From positions 434,001 to 498,000 of the forward strand of contig JANFAH010000016.1 of assembly GCA_024663395.1 (NCBI GenBank): DNA of 64,000 nt. The letters run 5' to 3'. Within the stretch, counting starts at the first letter, position 1. Every line of letters starts with the position of its first letter. Shown piece after piece: positions 50,143-60,404 of this stretch. Source of the DNA: Pisolithus tinctorius (taxonomy: Eukaryota; Basidiomycota; Agaricomycetes; Boletales; Pisolithaceae). The position numbers and the translations under genes were made by a program. The notes beneath the pieces are model-generated. The model had not been told where the DNA came from, did not search any database, and worked only from the letters and a program-made list of their open reading frames with translations.

Positions 50143-50849
50143 TATGGTGGTTTTCCAAAGAACAAAGCCCATGGCAGGCCCAGGAGTATCATGACATGTC
50201 ACGTGTTGATTTGCACATCCCTGCCATGTTTTTCCCAATCATGGGTGGGTGGATTTTTCGTACCCTATCACGTTTTCGCTATGAAAAGTTAAATCACTAA
50301 AATTCAATGTGTAAATCACTTTTGCTGAGTGTTGGAACAGCTGAAGAACAGTGTGTCATTGAATTTCAGTGTCCATTTGGCCTACTAAAAAAGTGTTAAG
50401 GTCATTGAAATAAAAGTCTCCTTGTCATTGAAAATGGTGTCTATTTCATTCAATAAAAATGACAGCTTCAAGTGGAGTGACATGCGCTAGAAATCACCTT
50501 GTTTACAAGGTCACTGCACCCCGAAATTCGTCGCGCATTTTTCAGCAACCGCGATCCTCCTGAAAACAAAGTCCGATTCAAATCATGGTGACAATGAATT
50601 GTAGGCATGTAACTATGTAGGATTGTAGGCTTAGCCCATCCAAGCTCAATGCTAATGCACTGCTGCGCTGTGTACTTGCATACGAGGATGGGGAGACGTT
50701 GCGGAGACAGAGGAGTTGACAGCGGAGCAATAAGCGGTATGTGATCTTTAGACATCGAAAACTCGCATGTAAATTATGGGGATCTATGTCGCATCCGTAA
50801 ATAAGGTGCCTGCTGTCCCCAACGGCCCTATCTTCTAGTGATGGTAATG
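50143..50849. other. No supported gene
   Basis: The 5' region of the WD40 gene and AT-rich spacer (50280-50460 has repeated 'cattgaa' words). 50808-50845 resembles 29920-29955. A 95-residue minus frame at 50468-50755 has no family signal. Confidence 0.35.
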
Positions 50850-51199
50850 CATGTGAAATAAATACCCTACATGTGAGATGTGACTGAACTTGCGCCACAG
50901 TAACGAAGTAGGAAATAGGACGGAGCTTACTTGTGGTGTGCAGATCTACCGTGGGAGAAAAGGTAAATTTTTTCAAGCGTGGTGAGCCCCTCGTCGTCCA
51001 GCGTAAAATCCGCTGTGGTGTCAAGTACAGGGTAGGCTTCCACAAGGGAATTCGTCTCAAGCTCTACTAGGGGTGTCAAGGGGAGCGGAAGAGGGTTGGT
51101 ATGTGGCAGGGATGTGAACCTGTTGGCAGCTCCGGATAGTTGTGGCAGAGAATGGGCGGGAGAGTCTAGTGGTGGATCTTCGGCCTGCGAAGATGTCAA
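50850..51199 (-). pseudogene. PP4 regulatory subunit (PPP4R1-like) gene, 5' fragment
   Basis: The minus strand starts MTSSQAEDPPLDSPAHS, a Pro/Leu-rich leader, then VEAYPVLDTTADFTLDDEGL and TTLEKIYLFSHGRS. After an intron (gtaagctcc...cacatgtag, about 50938-50875) VFISHALPSL follows. These are the opening blocks of the fungal HEAT-repeat protein related to protein phosphatase 4 regulatory subunit 1. The similarity ends within about ten residues more, at a sequence (ggcaccttatttac) also met near 29920 and 57195. Everything downstream is missing. Confidence 0.5.
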
Positions 51200-51941
51200 G
51201 GAAGTGGACGGCGCAGTATAAAAGGGCAGAGGTGGCGATGACGGAGGGGATTCAAATGGATTATCTCACACAGAGGGCGATGGAATAAAGGCCTTGCAGG
51301 GCAGTCAAAATTATATGATTCGGAGGCACAATGGGCCTAGCGGAGAATGAGGAGGAACAACTTGAGAGTTCCGAGGTTGACACCTATGCTGACAAGCAGG
51401 AGTGCTGGATATCGACAAGAGACACTACTTGGCCCATGAATATCATTCAAACGAGCGGGAGAATAACAATATGGAACACAAACTTTGGTGGAGGCCCGCT
51501 TTAAAGGCCTCAGATGTTCCCTGATGAAGAAGTACGAGTATGAATGACACGAGGACGATAGACTGCAAACGAATCAGCAATTCTGATGATGCAAGTAAGT
51601 TACAGTCTGTTTAAAATACCCACCAGCAGTAGCACCGGCAGTTAGCGCAGCAAGTCTTCACTGGTCAACGTGACACGAGTTTGATGTTATACTTGGTGGT
51701 GACGACTGACAAGAAATCATCACTATTAGGAAAGAAAAGTAGGCTTGTGCCAGTTCCCGACAGAGATGGCAGACGCTGAGGGCGGGTGAAAATTTTTGTG
51801 ATCAAAAGGGGAAGGAAGCACACACAATGCCCATCCCGAGGACAGAAAGTCGGATGACCCAAGACAAGAGCGAGACCTAAAATTGAGGGGGAAAAAAAGA
51901 TTCCGAAGGCGGACGAGCCAGACGGCGCCATTGAATACATA
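51200..51941. other. No supported gene
   Basis: Two overlapping minus frames of 79 and 95 residues (51665-51965) run into the MITE and show no family signal. Nothing else recognised. Confidence 0.35.
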
Positions 51942-52543
51942 GGGGAATTCACAGCGCGTTTTCATGCGTCGTTTTCGTTCGTTTTTGATGCCGTTTTCGA
52001 TTTGTTTTCGTTGACCGGGTAAGGCCGAAAACGGCGGTTTGCTTTGGTATCCCCCGGTTTGGCTTCATTTTGGCTGTTTCCGAGGTTTGAATGTGTGTAG
52101 ATAAGCAATTATCTTGAACAAGTCATCAGAAACCATATATTGCCTCGCACCACAGAAAGGCAGAAAGCTGTAGAAGTCCTTCTTGATGTCTATCTGGTTA
52201 CTCTACTTGCTGAATCTCACTCATACTTTGATCCCCCAACCTCTTCTGACTCCAATTCCAGTGGTTCTGAGAGCACAAGCTCTGAATCATCTGATGAACA
52301 CCTGCATAGTACCTCCTCAACCAGTGATATTGTGTTGACTGCCCCTTCGGCTTATTACTATGAGGCATAGATTGGGGAAATGATGTCTGACAGGCTGAGT
52401 CAGCACTGGCGCCCGTGAAAACGTCCAAGCTTTGCCGTTTTCACATCGTTCTCAAGTCACTCAGTCACTCAGTAGTGGGCCTGTCCAAAATGAAATTTAA
52501 AATCGCACGAAAACGGCGTACGAAAACGTGCTGTGAATTCCCC
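51942..52543 (+). mobile_element. 602-bp nonautonomous DNA transposon (MITE) with TA flanks
   Basis: Terminal inverted repeats begin GGGGAATTCACAGC and agree at 21 of 22 positions (51942-51963 and 52522-52543). Weaker pairing goes on inward through repeated cgttttcg words. TA dinucleotides flank both ends (51940-51941, 52544-52545), as for Tc1/mariner insertions; a three-base TAN reading would fit PIF/Harbinger. It contains a 76-residue ORF (52140-52370) and no transposase domain. A ~100-bp inverted piece recurs at 61757-61856. Confidence 0.75.
52140..52370 (+). CDS. 76-residue ORF in the MITE
   Basis: It starts MPRTTERQKAVEVLLDVYLV and continues with a Ser/Asp-rich stretch (SSGSESTSSESSDEH), ending YYYEA. 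This resembles the N-terminus of basidiomycete proteins encoded beside Harbinger-type DDE transposases, as I remember them. It may be a leftover of the parent element's transposase gene. Confidence 0.4.
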   Translation: MPRTTERQKAVEVLLDVYLVTLLAESHSYFDPPTSSDSNSSGSESTSSESSDEHLHSTSSTSDIVLTAPSAYYYEA

Positions 52544-52812
52544 TAATAGATTAAATATTCCTGAAAGGAGGGAGGAGCTTGAATTGGTTCGAGACGATGG
52601 TCGTTTCGGTGCGGTGTGCAGAGTATCATCGAACCCTAAGTACTTGTAGCTAGTCTCCCCTAGGCAAACATAAACTGACTTAGTTGCAAAAACAGGTAAA
52701 ATCGCACAGCCACGAAAGCCGTGGCTCAGGCAGCCCGCTGCGTATTCCGAGTGTTGGTGTATTCCGAGGCAATATCCAAAATTCAAACCCAGGACAACTT
52801 TATGTAATTCCC
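52544..52812. other. No clear gene
   Basis: This may contain 3' remains of the DUF6589-like gene on the minus strand; no conserved block is readable. Confidence 0.3.
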
Positions 52813-53510
52813 TCACATGCACACGCAGCGAGATGCCGCTTTTATTTCGACCTGGTGGCATTCAGTGTCATGGGATATGATCCATGGCAAGTACTGAATG
52901 TCATCTCTTGCTGCTTCCATTGCTCGTCTGCAAGAATGCCATAGCATATTGGCTGCCCACTTATGGCTCATCAGGAGGCCGAGGTTATGAAGCGCATCGA
53001 AAGCACGGGCTGAGAGTCCACATGACTTAAGGTAAAGTGCCCACAACTTTGCTATCCGACCGCGACTGTGAGAACGGGTGTATTGAGCCTGTGCAATCTG
53101 ATGCAGAATTACCTGTAGGAGTATTGAGATTTGACTCAGTGCCAGACCACACAAGAAAATGGGGAACACTATACCATGTCCGGATCCTTGTGCGTGTTCC
53201 GCAACTACTGTTTGTCGCTGTATGAGAACCGAGCCATCATGTTCCACACTAATGGTGCCTCCTCTTTCAACATCTCCATAAAAGCCTTGAAGTCAAACTC
53301 CGTCAGGTAAGTCTCAGACAGGTCGGAAGGAGGCGATACTAAACACGAGGCAACACGTTCCATTTGGCATTCGAGTAGACGATCTACACATTCGATAGCA
53401 AATATCTCGAGCGTTCGACGAGCTCCCGCAGGCCGACGGCCCTTGTTCTTGTTTCGTGGGGGCTTGTACCAGCGCGAGAGAATCACTGGTAGCTCTTCAC
53501 TGAGCAACAA
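52813..53510 (-). pseudogene. DUF6589-family gene, N-terminal part
   Basis: The minus strand gives MLLSEELPVILSRWYKPPRN, then FKAFMEMLKEEAPLVWNMMA, and in the next frame HQIAQAQYTRSHSR, LYLKSCGLSARAFDALHNLG, LMSHKWAANMLW and YLPWIISHD. This order is typical of the N-terminal region of DUF6589 proteins, a large basidiomycete family often linked to repeats. The frame change near 53230 may be an intron (gcgacaaac...ctcctacag has an AG end but no GT start). The HD that should lead on is followed by unrelated residues and a stop, so the copy is truncated. Function unknown. Confidence 0.6.
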
Positions 53511-53747
53511 CCTGGTGCGTGCATAACGGCCCCTATCTGATGCAGTACATCGCTAATCTCCCCAGCTGAGCGCATCAAGGAAGAGGGACAACGAAAGTCC
53601 CTCTCCATGAATGGTGTCGAGAATCTTCAGGACCTTCGGCAGAAGGTCCCGGCCCATGAAAGTCGCTTTCTTTCTCCAAATCTGCTCCAGTTGTGGGGGC
53701 ACGCGCTCTTCCTCTTCTCATCATCCGAGTCAGACACAGGAAGCTCA
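53511..53747. other. No supported gene
   Basis: Spacer between two minus-strand genes; nothing recognised. Confidence 0.3.
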
Positions 53748-54740
53748 TCACCATCTGGTGGATTGACGAGTAATCGTCAGGGCTTCTTGCTTCCTCTTCG
53801 CCCTCCCCCTGTCAGTGACCATCGTCTTTCTGAGAACCCAGGATGGTTCACCATTGTCCAACAACTTGAGGCGATAATCGGACAGTGTTGGATGGTGGGT
53901 ATCCACTGCTGCTTTGACCCACCCCGTTTCAGACCTGATCCAGACCTGGAATGTGCCCTCGGTTTGATTGTGGTGAACATATAGGTCTGCAATTCTCCAA
54001 GGATGTTCATAGGCCTCCGGGACGCAAGGAGGTAAGTTCAACGGTCCCCCTGAAAAGGACCTGTAGAAGGTTACATACTCCTTTTGCTTCCTGATGGCCT
54101 TCTGCATGCGCTTTAATGGCCAGCTCACGACCGCAGTGGTAGTGGCGGTGACCAGAATTGGTATCTGGGAATCAGGGTGGTTCGGATATAACTGAGGGGT
54201 TATTGGAATGGCTGAAGCTATATTATCAGACCTAGTTTGGGTTTCGCCAGACGAAAACGATGAGGTTGCTGGTTTACGAGGGAGGCTGGATGGGGCGACT
54301 GCGGGGCTATGTGGCTGCTGAGCTGGATGGGTGGGAGTAGGCAAACGAGTGGCTGTTGGATTATAAGTGTCCCTCGCCAAAGGACAGACCCTAGAAAGCC
54401 CTCTCTCCCCCTCCGGCAACTGTATATGGTCGATACCAGCAAGCGGAGCTGATGGTGAAACCAGATGTATTGGTTGGCTTGATCGGGAACTCGGGGGATG
54501 GATTGCGGCGCTCGAATTATCGAAGGCCATGGATTCGGAAGGCTTCTCTGAAGAAGTCATGGAAGGAGGGTCCTGGTTCAACATGGTAGGGGCAACACGT
54601 TCGACAGCAACGACAGGAGTGGGGGTGTGGGCAGGATGGCACACACGTTTTGGTTCTGTTGAATGGGTTTTAGCAGGATCCAGCCTGCTGGACTGACGTT
54701 GGAGACTAGTCTGAAGTTGATTCTTGAGTTCTGCATCCAT
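53748..54740 (-). CDS. Hypothetical 330-residue Ser/Pro-rich protein
   Basis: A single open frame from MDAELKNQLQTSLQRQSSRL to a stop at 53748. Residues 1-200 are Ser/Pro/Thr-rich and probably disordered. Residues ~205-330 look folded: MQKAIRKQKEYVTFYRSF, HPWRIADLYVHHNQTEGTFQ, VWIRSETGWV and a basic C-terminus. I do not recognise the domain. The frame is long for CpG-normal DNA and has a plausible start. It lies next to the DUF6589-like gene on the same strand, so both could belong to one transposon-linked unit. Confidence 0.55.
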   Translation of the reverse strand: MDAELKNQLQTSLQRQSSRLDPAKTHSTEPKRVCHPAHTPTPVVAVERVAPTMLNQDPPSMTSSEKPSESMAFDNSSAAIHPPSSRSSQPIHLVSPSAPLAGIDHIQLPEGERGLSRVCPLARDTYNPTATRLPTPTHPAQQPHSPAVAPSSLPRKPATSSFSSGETQTRSDNIASAIPITPQLYPNHPDSQIPILVTATTTAVVSWPLKRMQKAIRKQKEYVTFYRSFSGGPLNLPPCVPEAYEHPWRIADLYVHHNQTEGTFQVWIRSETGWVKAAVDTHHPTLSDYRLKLLDNGEPSWVLRKTMVTDRGRAKRKQEALTITRQSTRW

Positions 54741-55961
54741 CGCACTGCAGTTGTGTGAGCAAATCAGACCTGCGTCGGGAAGAAAGACTCACCGAATATT
54801 TGAATGTTTGTCAACTAGATACTTAGATGAATTAGATCGACCTAAGCGACGGTGGGCAACAGAAGTGATATAGCTGTGGTGACGAGGGTTAGTACGAGAA
54901 GACCTGAACACGAAACTTGCCACTTGCCTTGCTACGCTTGGGGGGTTGAGGTGCAGTTTGGAACGCTGCTGACGAACCGGGAACAGTTGGCAAAAGATGG
55001 GGACGTCCTATCAAGATGTTAAGGATGAGTTACTAACAGGTGGCATCTAGCCTTACATCGCACTCGAGAGTGACGCCAGGCCGAGGAGGAATATCTACAA
55101 AGAATGTGATGGGCTTCTCTGGCACTATCATACCTTTACCAGAAAGGAGGCCACGAGGGTATTGAATAATCACAAGCAACAAACGACGATAGGTAAGGGC
55201 GACTAACAAGGAGAGGCTCCCACTCGACTTGGAGGCATGGACTTTTTGAACCCAGTGTCGTCTAAACCTGGAGTGGCAAATGGGCATGATGGGGCCACAC
55301 CATTGATATGGGAGGGATAAAGCATGTTGACAGAAAGAACACTGCTCGTAGTGACCATTTTCTTTCATGATTCTTTCACTGGGGATCCCTTTATAGGTAC
55401 ATTAATGGTGCCGCAACAACTTTACATGTGGCTCCATCTTTCAACGTTTCAACCCTGTGACGGACCTGGGCCAGCGGGATGTCCAAACATCGGGGCTTTG
55501 CTAACGTTAGTTTGTCATAAACCTCGTCTCCGTCCATGAATCAGAGTGCTTCTGGGTATTGAAAAACTCAGCCGCAATTCGACGTTTTTGCAGATCTTGT
55601 ACTGTTCACTGTGATATTTTTGGTGTCTCCTCTTCCTTCTTACGTGTTCCGCTGGTTCACTGTGTGAGTAATCTCGCCAGCTGTCCCTTGCTGTGATCTA
55701 GCTCAGCAGGGGTGATAAAGAGGCTTTGTTGGACTTCGTATCAAGGATGTCGTTTGTTGTTATGACCCCCTTTGTTGGGTTGGTGCACTGAAATTTGTGG
55801 TCGTATTCCAGGTCAAATGAAGCTTCAACAGTGCGATGACGATGCTTAAAGGCAGAATGCGACTCGCATACAACCTCCCCAGATGCTCACTCTTATATTC
55901 CGACTGTAAGAAGCCTTAACCGCTACATAAATAAAGCACGACCCCCAAACCCTGACTCAGG
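54741..55961. other. Upstream exon candidates and the RING-gene promoter region
   Basis: A 111-residue minus frame (55033-55368) with two CxxC-type pairs (CSFCQHAL, CGPIMPIC) may be upstream exons of the 330-residue gene (donor gtaaggc at 55058, acceptor gatag near 55010). This is uncertain. 55370-55961 has no gene; acataaataaagc at 55925-55937 could serve as a TATA-like element for the RING gene. Confidence 0.35.
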
Positions 55962-56619
55962 ATGGATGACGATGAAGGCTTCGTTGTTATTTCCCACGAT
56001 GCCCTTCAGCCTGCAGAGCCTGGAACAAAGATGATTTCCATCATCGGACCACTGGTTCGTCTCCCATTTTGTTATGATTTACAACTCAGGTCTGCTCGCA
56101 CATGCGAGATTCAGATGGATCACAACACAGCGTTGCGCCGGGAGCTCGCTACTACTAGAAACAATTTTTGGGAGGCTATCCAGAAGGTAATGGTTGTATT
56201 CTGCCGATCGAGTATGAAGCCACTGATGGATTGTTTTCAGATATTTGCTACGGCTGAGCGTGACTTGTCCTGCGCCATATGCCTTGGCCTGCTTTGCCAA
56301 CCACTCACGTGAGTCATTATCGATCTGTGGACCAGTTGCACTAACGCAACACTATGACCATAGGTTACCTGACTGCGGACACACCTACTGTTGTTCATGC
56401 CTGGAGAGTTTCTTCGCACAGCAGGTGGAAAGACGTCCATCTTCACAGCGCACTTGTCCCACATGCCGCAAGATGGCCACAAGTGCGCCCGTACCAGTCT
56501 TTACTCTGCATGGACTGTTGGACGGGCTGAGTGCTGTTGCTCGGGAAACGCGAGGGGTGCTTGCAGCAAGTCGGGTCCAATTGGTGCCTGTGTTGGATTC
56601 ATTCATCGGTGATACTTGA
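55962..56619 (+). CDS. RING-finger (C3HC4) protein, three exons, 182 residues
   Basis: Exons 55962-56186, 56241-56308 and 56364-56619 join in frame; introns are 54 nt (gtaatg...ttttcag) and 55 nt (gtgagt...ccatag). It starts MDDDEGFVVISHDALQPAEP. The second intron interrupts the RING: CAIC-x10-CGHTYCCSC-x16-CPTC, that is C-x2-C-x10-C-x-H-x2-C-x2-C-x16-C-x2-C, a complete C3HC4 zinc-binding set. Such proteins usually act as E3 ubiquitin ligases. The first intron is a multiple of three and open, so an unspliced form would add 18 residues. A helical stretch (RRELATTRNNFWEAIQKI) precedes the RING. No lesion seen. Confidence 0.78.
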
Positions 56620-57736
56620 AGAGGATACGAAGGGATGCTTGCTGGGACGCCTACTGTCAATCTTGTGCTTTGCAGATAGTATATGAATGAGTTGGTTATC
56701 CGTGAACATCTTACTCGATGGATATTGTATGGATGAAAACTAGATGTGAATGCGCTATAGAACCACCCTCCCCGCAAAAAATCTCACATGCAACCCTCTT
56801 CCCCTTGCGCCTCCACCGCTTCCTAGCAACCTGTTCCCAACCTCGTCTGACCACAGACTACCTGAACGGCCCTCTAACACGAGCAGAAGCATGAATTCCG
56901 ACCATCAAACGTCTGTGGGTTCGGGATGTGCAGTGGAGGGTCGAGCTTGAGAGGGAGCCAGTTGAGGTGCAATACGGCCGTGGAAGATCTAGAGGCAACT
57001 GGTGCGGTATCTGCGTAGCTTGCTTGTTACTTTCGAATGCTCTCTGATCTCTTCAGTGTGGTCTCGCGATTGCACCCCAGCTAAGTCGCAAGCTAGGTTT
57101 ATGCCGAGCCCGGACGGCATTCTTCGAGTTACCATAATTGCCCACTGAGCAAAATGCAACCCCTTGTAGTACTAGAATAAGGCCGTTTTGCACAGCAGGC
57201 ACCTTGTTTACCCGAGATTGCGCATGGCCTCACTAATCTACCCCATCATACTTCATAGCCAGCGGTGCTGTGCGGCAGCCGCCATCAAAAATCTGTCAAA
57301 TAAATAACACAGGACCTTCAGCTGCCAGTAAGTACTGCACCCGGAGGAGACCCAATGGAATGGCCGTAGGTGTCATGCTTAGCACTGTGCTCCCCAATAA
57401 ACTGTCTTGATCTGCAAACTTTTGTAGCATGATGAGGACTGCACGGAAAAGCCACGTATGTCCCTCCCATGCTTTAGTGCCAGTGGTGGCGTTCTCTGGG
57501 ACGTCCTTACCGAGACAATTATCTCAACCCGTGCAGGTTCATCCCTCGCGCCGGTTTGCAGGAATGTCTGCTTGTCGAAGAGCTTGCCGACGTGTACGAT
57601 TGGCACCGGGGGAACACGTGCCTCATACAGAGCGCCGATAGCCTCCAGAGAGGTGTGATTACCTTCGATCCGGTAGGTGGCATCGTGCAAGGATGATGAT
57701 GGGAAAGTCATGAGAGCGTGCACAACAAAGATTGGG
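56620..57736. other. No supported gene
   Basis: A minus frame (57720-57400) reads SLEAIGALYEARVPPVPIVH and VGKLFDKQTFLQTG without a family I recognise. It may be a gene fragment fused to the end of the inverted arm. 57190-57210 shares the short 'ggcaccttgttta' word with 29920 and 50810. Confidence 0.35.
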
Positions 57737-58023
57737 AGAGGGTATACGTGCCAAAGGAGCGAGTTGCGGCGCCAACCCTGGATGAGAGCTGTACGAGCTG
57801 GACTGGATACCGTTGAACGCTGGGTTCGAGACCTGGTCCTGGATATAGGCTTCTTGGTCGTAGTTGTTGGCACCTGGACGTAGCACATTAGGGGGCGAGG
57901 AGTCAGAATGTCATAGATAAGCTGAAGGGCATGGTGGATGAGAGGGAGATGTTATCGGTTGACGCGTTGAGACGCGCGCTGAACAGAGAGGCTGCGCAGG
58001 ATCGTTTTTCGGGGGTGCACCCG

Positions 58024-58359
58024 CTACTTCGCTGCCGTTGGCGATGGTGCTCGATGCGTCAGTGGTATCGGTGGATGTACTGGGATCGAGGGACTGCCAT
58101 TTTTGGCAGGAGCAGCGCTGAGAGAGATGCCTTCAAGCATGGTTGCAAGATCTGAGTCATCGCTGGAGATGCAGTTATCGGTAGGATGAGGGTGGGGTTG
58201 AGAATGGGCGTGGGATTGTTTGTGTGATTGTGATTGTGGGTTGGAAGTTGAGGAGGCGTGTGGGATTGTCGAGCCCTGTGAGTGCGGTGATGGACGAGAC
58301 GGTCGGGCCTGGGAGTAAGAATGTGAGTGGGAGTGGGAGGACGAGGCCGAGGAGGACAC
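58024..58359 (-). CDS. Ser/His-rich hypothetical protein exon (right arm)
   Basis: The counterpart of 35307-35642, nearly identical (SDDSDLATMLEGIS near the end, then SPTAAK). The following exon (minus, from 57887, RPGANNYDQEAY) is cut at the arm end 57737. Function unknown. Confidence 0.4.
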   Translation of the reverse strand: MSSSASSSHSHSHSYSQARPSRPSPHSQGSTIPHASSTSNPQSQSHKQSHAHSQPHPHPTDNCISSDDSDLATMLEGISLSAAPAKNGSPSIPVHPPIPLTHRAPSPTAAK

Positions 58360-58374
58360 GGACGAGAGCGATGT

Positions 58375-58832
58375 GAGCCAACGGTTTCAATGAGTAGGGT
58401 GAAACGGACAACAGCCGCTGGTCAACTGTTTCAACAAGCAGTGAAACCACGAAGACCTACTACATGATACGGGCGACAGATGTCTGCCAAACGGTCTCAT
58501 GAGCAGGGCGAGCTGGGTCGGGGTGGGTGAGTACCTGCTCAGTGAAACATGGCAACAGACGTTGGCCAATTGTTTCAACAAGTAAAGAAACCCACGAAAA
58601 GCTACTACATGATATGGGTGACAGATGTCAGCCAACAGTTTCACGAGCAGGTCGAGGAGGTTTGGGTGCATAAGCACCAGCTCACAGAAACGCGCAACAG
58701 ATGTTGGCCAACTGTTTCAACGAGCTGAGAAATCGTGAACACTTACTCCGTGATATGGGCGACAGATGTCGGCCAACGGTATCACAAGTAAGGCTCAGTG
58801 AAACGGGCGACAGATGTCGGCCAGCGGTTTCA
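58375..58832. repeat. Interspersed tandem repeat with a conserved core (right arm)
   Basis: Inverted counterpart of 34837-35300, about eight cores reading acagatgt(c/t)ggccaac on this strand, in the same alternating arrangement. Confidence 0.65.
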
Positions 58833-59199
58833 ACGATCCTGCAGAGTTAGTATTAGAAGCTGCCGAGATTTGAACATGCATGACGTACTGTGGTCAGTTA
58901 GCTTGTATGGACTTATTTTCTCATCAACATCGATATCAATATTTTCTTGTTGCGCTGCAAAAAAAACGTTTGTGACGGATGTGGCAAGAACGCTCAGATT
59001 TTAAGCAGATTCGAGGGAGATCCTGCTGAGGTTCATGTCCGCCTCGGATTTGATTCGGATGGTCTCAATCTTACCAGATTCTTCCGTGGTCCGACGCAGG
59101 TTCGACACGGATCCGTCTCGTGTAGAATTCAGAGGTCGAGGAAATCGAACACCCTATGCGGCGTGTACTCTGGAGCCTGAGATCGTCAACTCGCGGTAC

Positions 59200-59832
59200 G
59201 AAACAAGTTTCATTTCCTTCGGGAATGCTCATATCAGATTTGCTCTATTACAGATATTTATAGGCGGACGGGCTCATCTAATTGAGTTTCCATCTGTTCT
59301 GCTACCCCCAGGAACGACCACCGGGACCATCGTCAACATCGCCGTACACCAGAACCTCTCCAAAGAACGCAAATGCGATCAACATTTTTGGCAACTACAA
59401 CACGTCATTTTGGAGACATTCAGATGTGTCTCGCCAGAGCCTCCCCGCCTCGAGGTAAACTATACTAAACATATACCGTTTCCTCTCCGTGCCCTTCAAT
59501 TGACCTACCTCACCGTATTATTTATTGCCTAGGTTCGCAATGTCACGCAGACATCCGTTACGCTAGAGTGGCCTCTTATCAAACTTGCAACCGCTAAACT
59601 ACGGTCGTTGGATATATACAAAACTTCGCAGCGCGTCGCCGCAATTCCGAGTCCAGTCACCAACACATCGACAAAGCTGTCCAGCCTTTCCCTCGAGAAC
59701 AGGCACGTGCCTCAACTCTCTTCAACATCATCTACCTCAGTTCCACTCAGACGTAGGGAACGATTGTCTACCATTGAGTCTTTGGTCTGCCTATGGGAGA
59801 CTAACTCAGACGTGGCTCCGACGCATCCCGTA
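59200..59832 (+). pseudogene. CHS5-like gene, N-terminal domain and FN3 part
   Basis: The first block is GGRAHLIEFPSVLLPPG, TTGTIVNIAVHQNL, FWQLQHVILETF and SPEPPRLE. An intron follows (gtaaactat...ttgcctag, about 59454-59531). Then the FN3 domain: VRNVTQTSVTLEWPLIKL, ATAKLRSLDIYKTSQR and IPSPVTNTSTKLSSL. Chs5 is the scaffold of exomer, which exports chitin synthase III from the trans-Golgi. Beyond the FN3 domain the reading frame degenerates, and the BRCT domain that should follow is not seen. The N-terminus before GGRAH does not match a normal Chs5 start. So this is probably a truncated copy. Confidence 0.65.
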
Positions 59833-60404
59833 GCACGCCTCGGCCCACTTCTCCCCCTTCATACACGTCTCCGAGTCCCTATTCATCGAGGAACCTTACC
59901 GGAAGGCAGACGCCAGGTGACCAGCCCCGCTATTTTGGTGGAGTATCGTTCGCCTTCAAGTCTATCCAGTTATGATGTTGGTTCGCCTTTGTCTTCAAGC
60001 CATACCCTTCCTTCTCCAACACCCACACAATCCCGTAATGTCGCCTCGCCCGCATTCGTTGCTTCTGACCCAAATCCCATCATTTCGCGTACGCATGCCG
60101 TTTTTGTGCGATTTTAAATTCACCTTCCTGCGAAGCAAGGTTTCTGGATATTACCGGTAATGCCCGTGGTATACCGGTATTTGCCGTGCCCTCGCAGCCC
60201 CGGCGGTCCAAGCGTTCGATATCGCGGGTCAATATCACCACTCCATTAACTCTCAGTTTCCGCCCAACACTTGGTAGCAGCCTGACAATCACCCAGTCCG
60301 TGCCCTCTTCCGGAGGGCAGGTGGGGACGACGGCGTCACCTACGCTTCGGTAGGGTCTCCCGGTAAGTGGCCTTGCTCACGCCCACGTTCCACTAACACG
60401 CCCA
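59833..60404. other. Ser-rich ORF region, no gene assigned
   Basis: The 169-residue plus frame 59608-60117 continues from the FN3 part into a Ser/Pro-rich tail without family signal. 60120-60404 is CpG-rich and could hold a first exon of the chitin deacetylase (donor gtaagtggc at 60363). Confidence 0.35.

Noticed and set aside
52813..54740. Toxin or defence gene cluster around the DUF6589 region
   Set aside because: Nothing in the motifs supports toxicity or defence; only an unknown basidiomycete family is visible.
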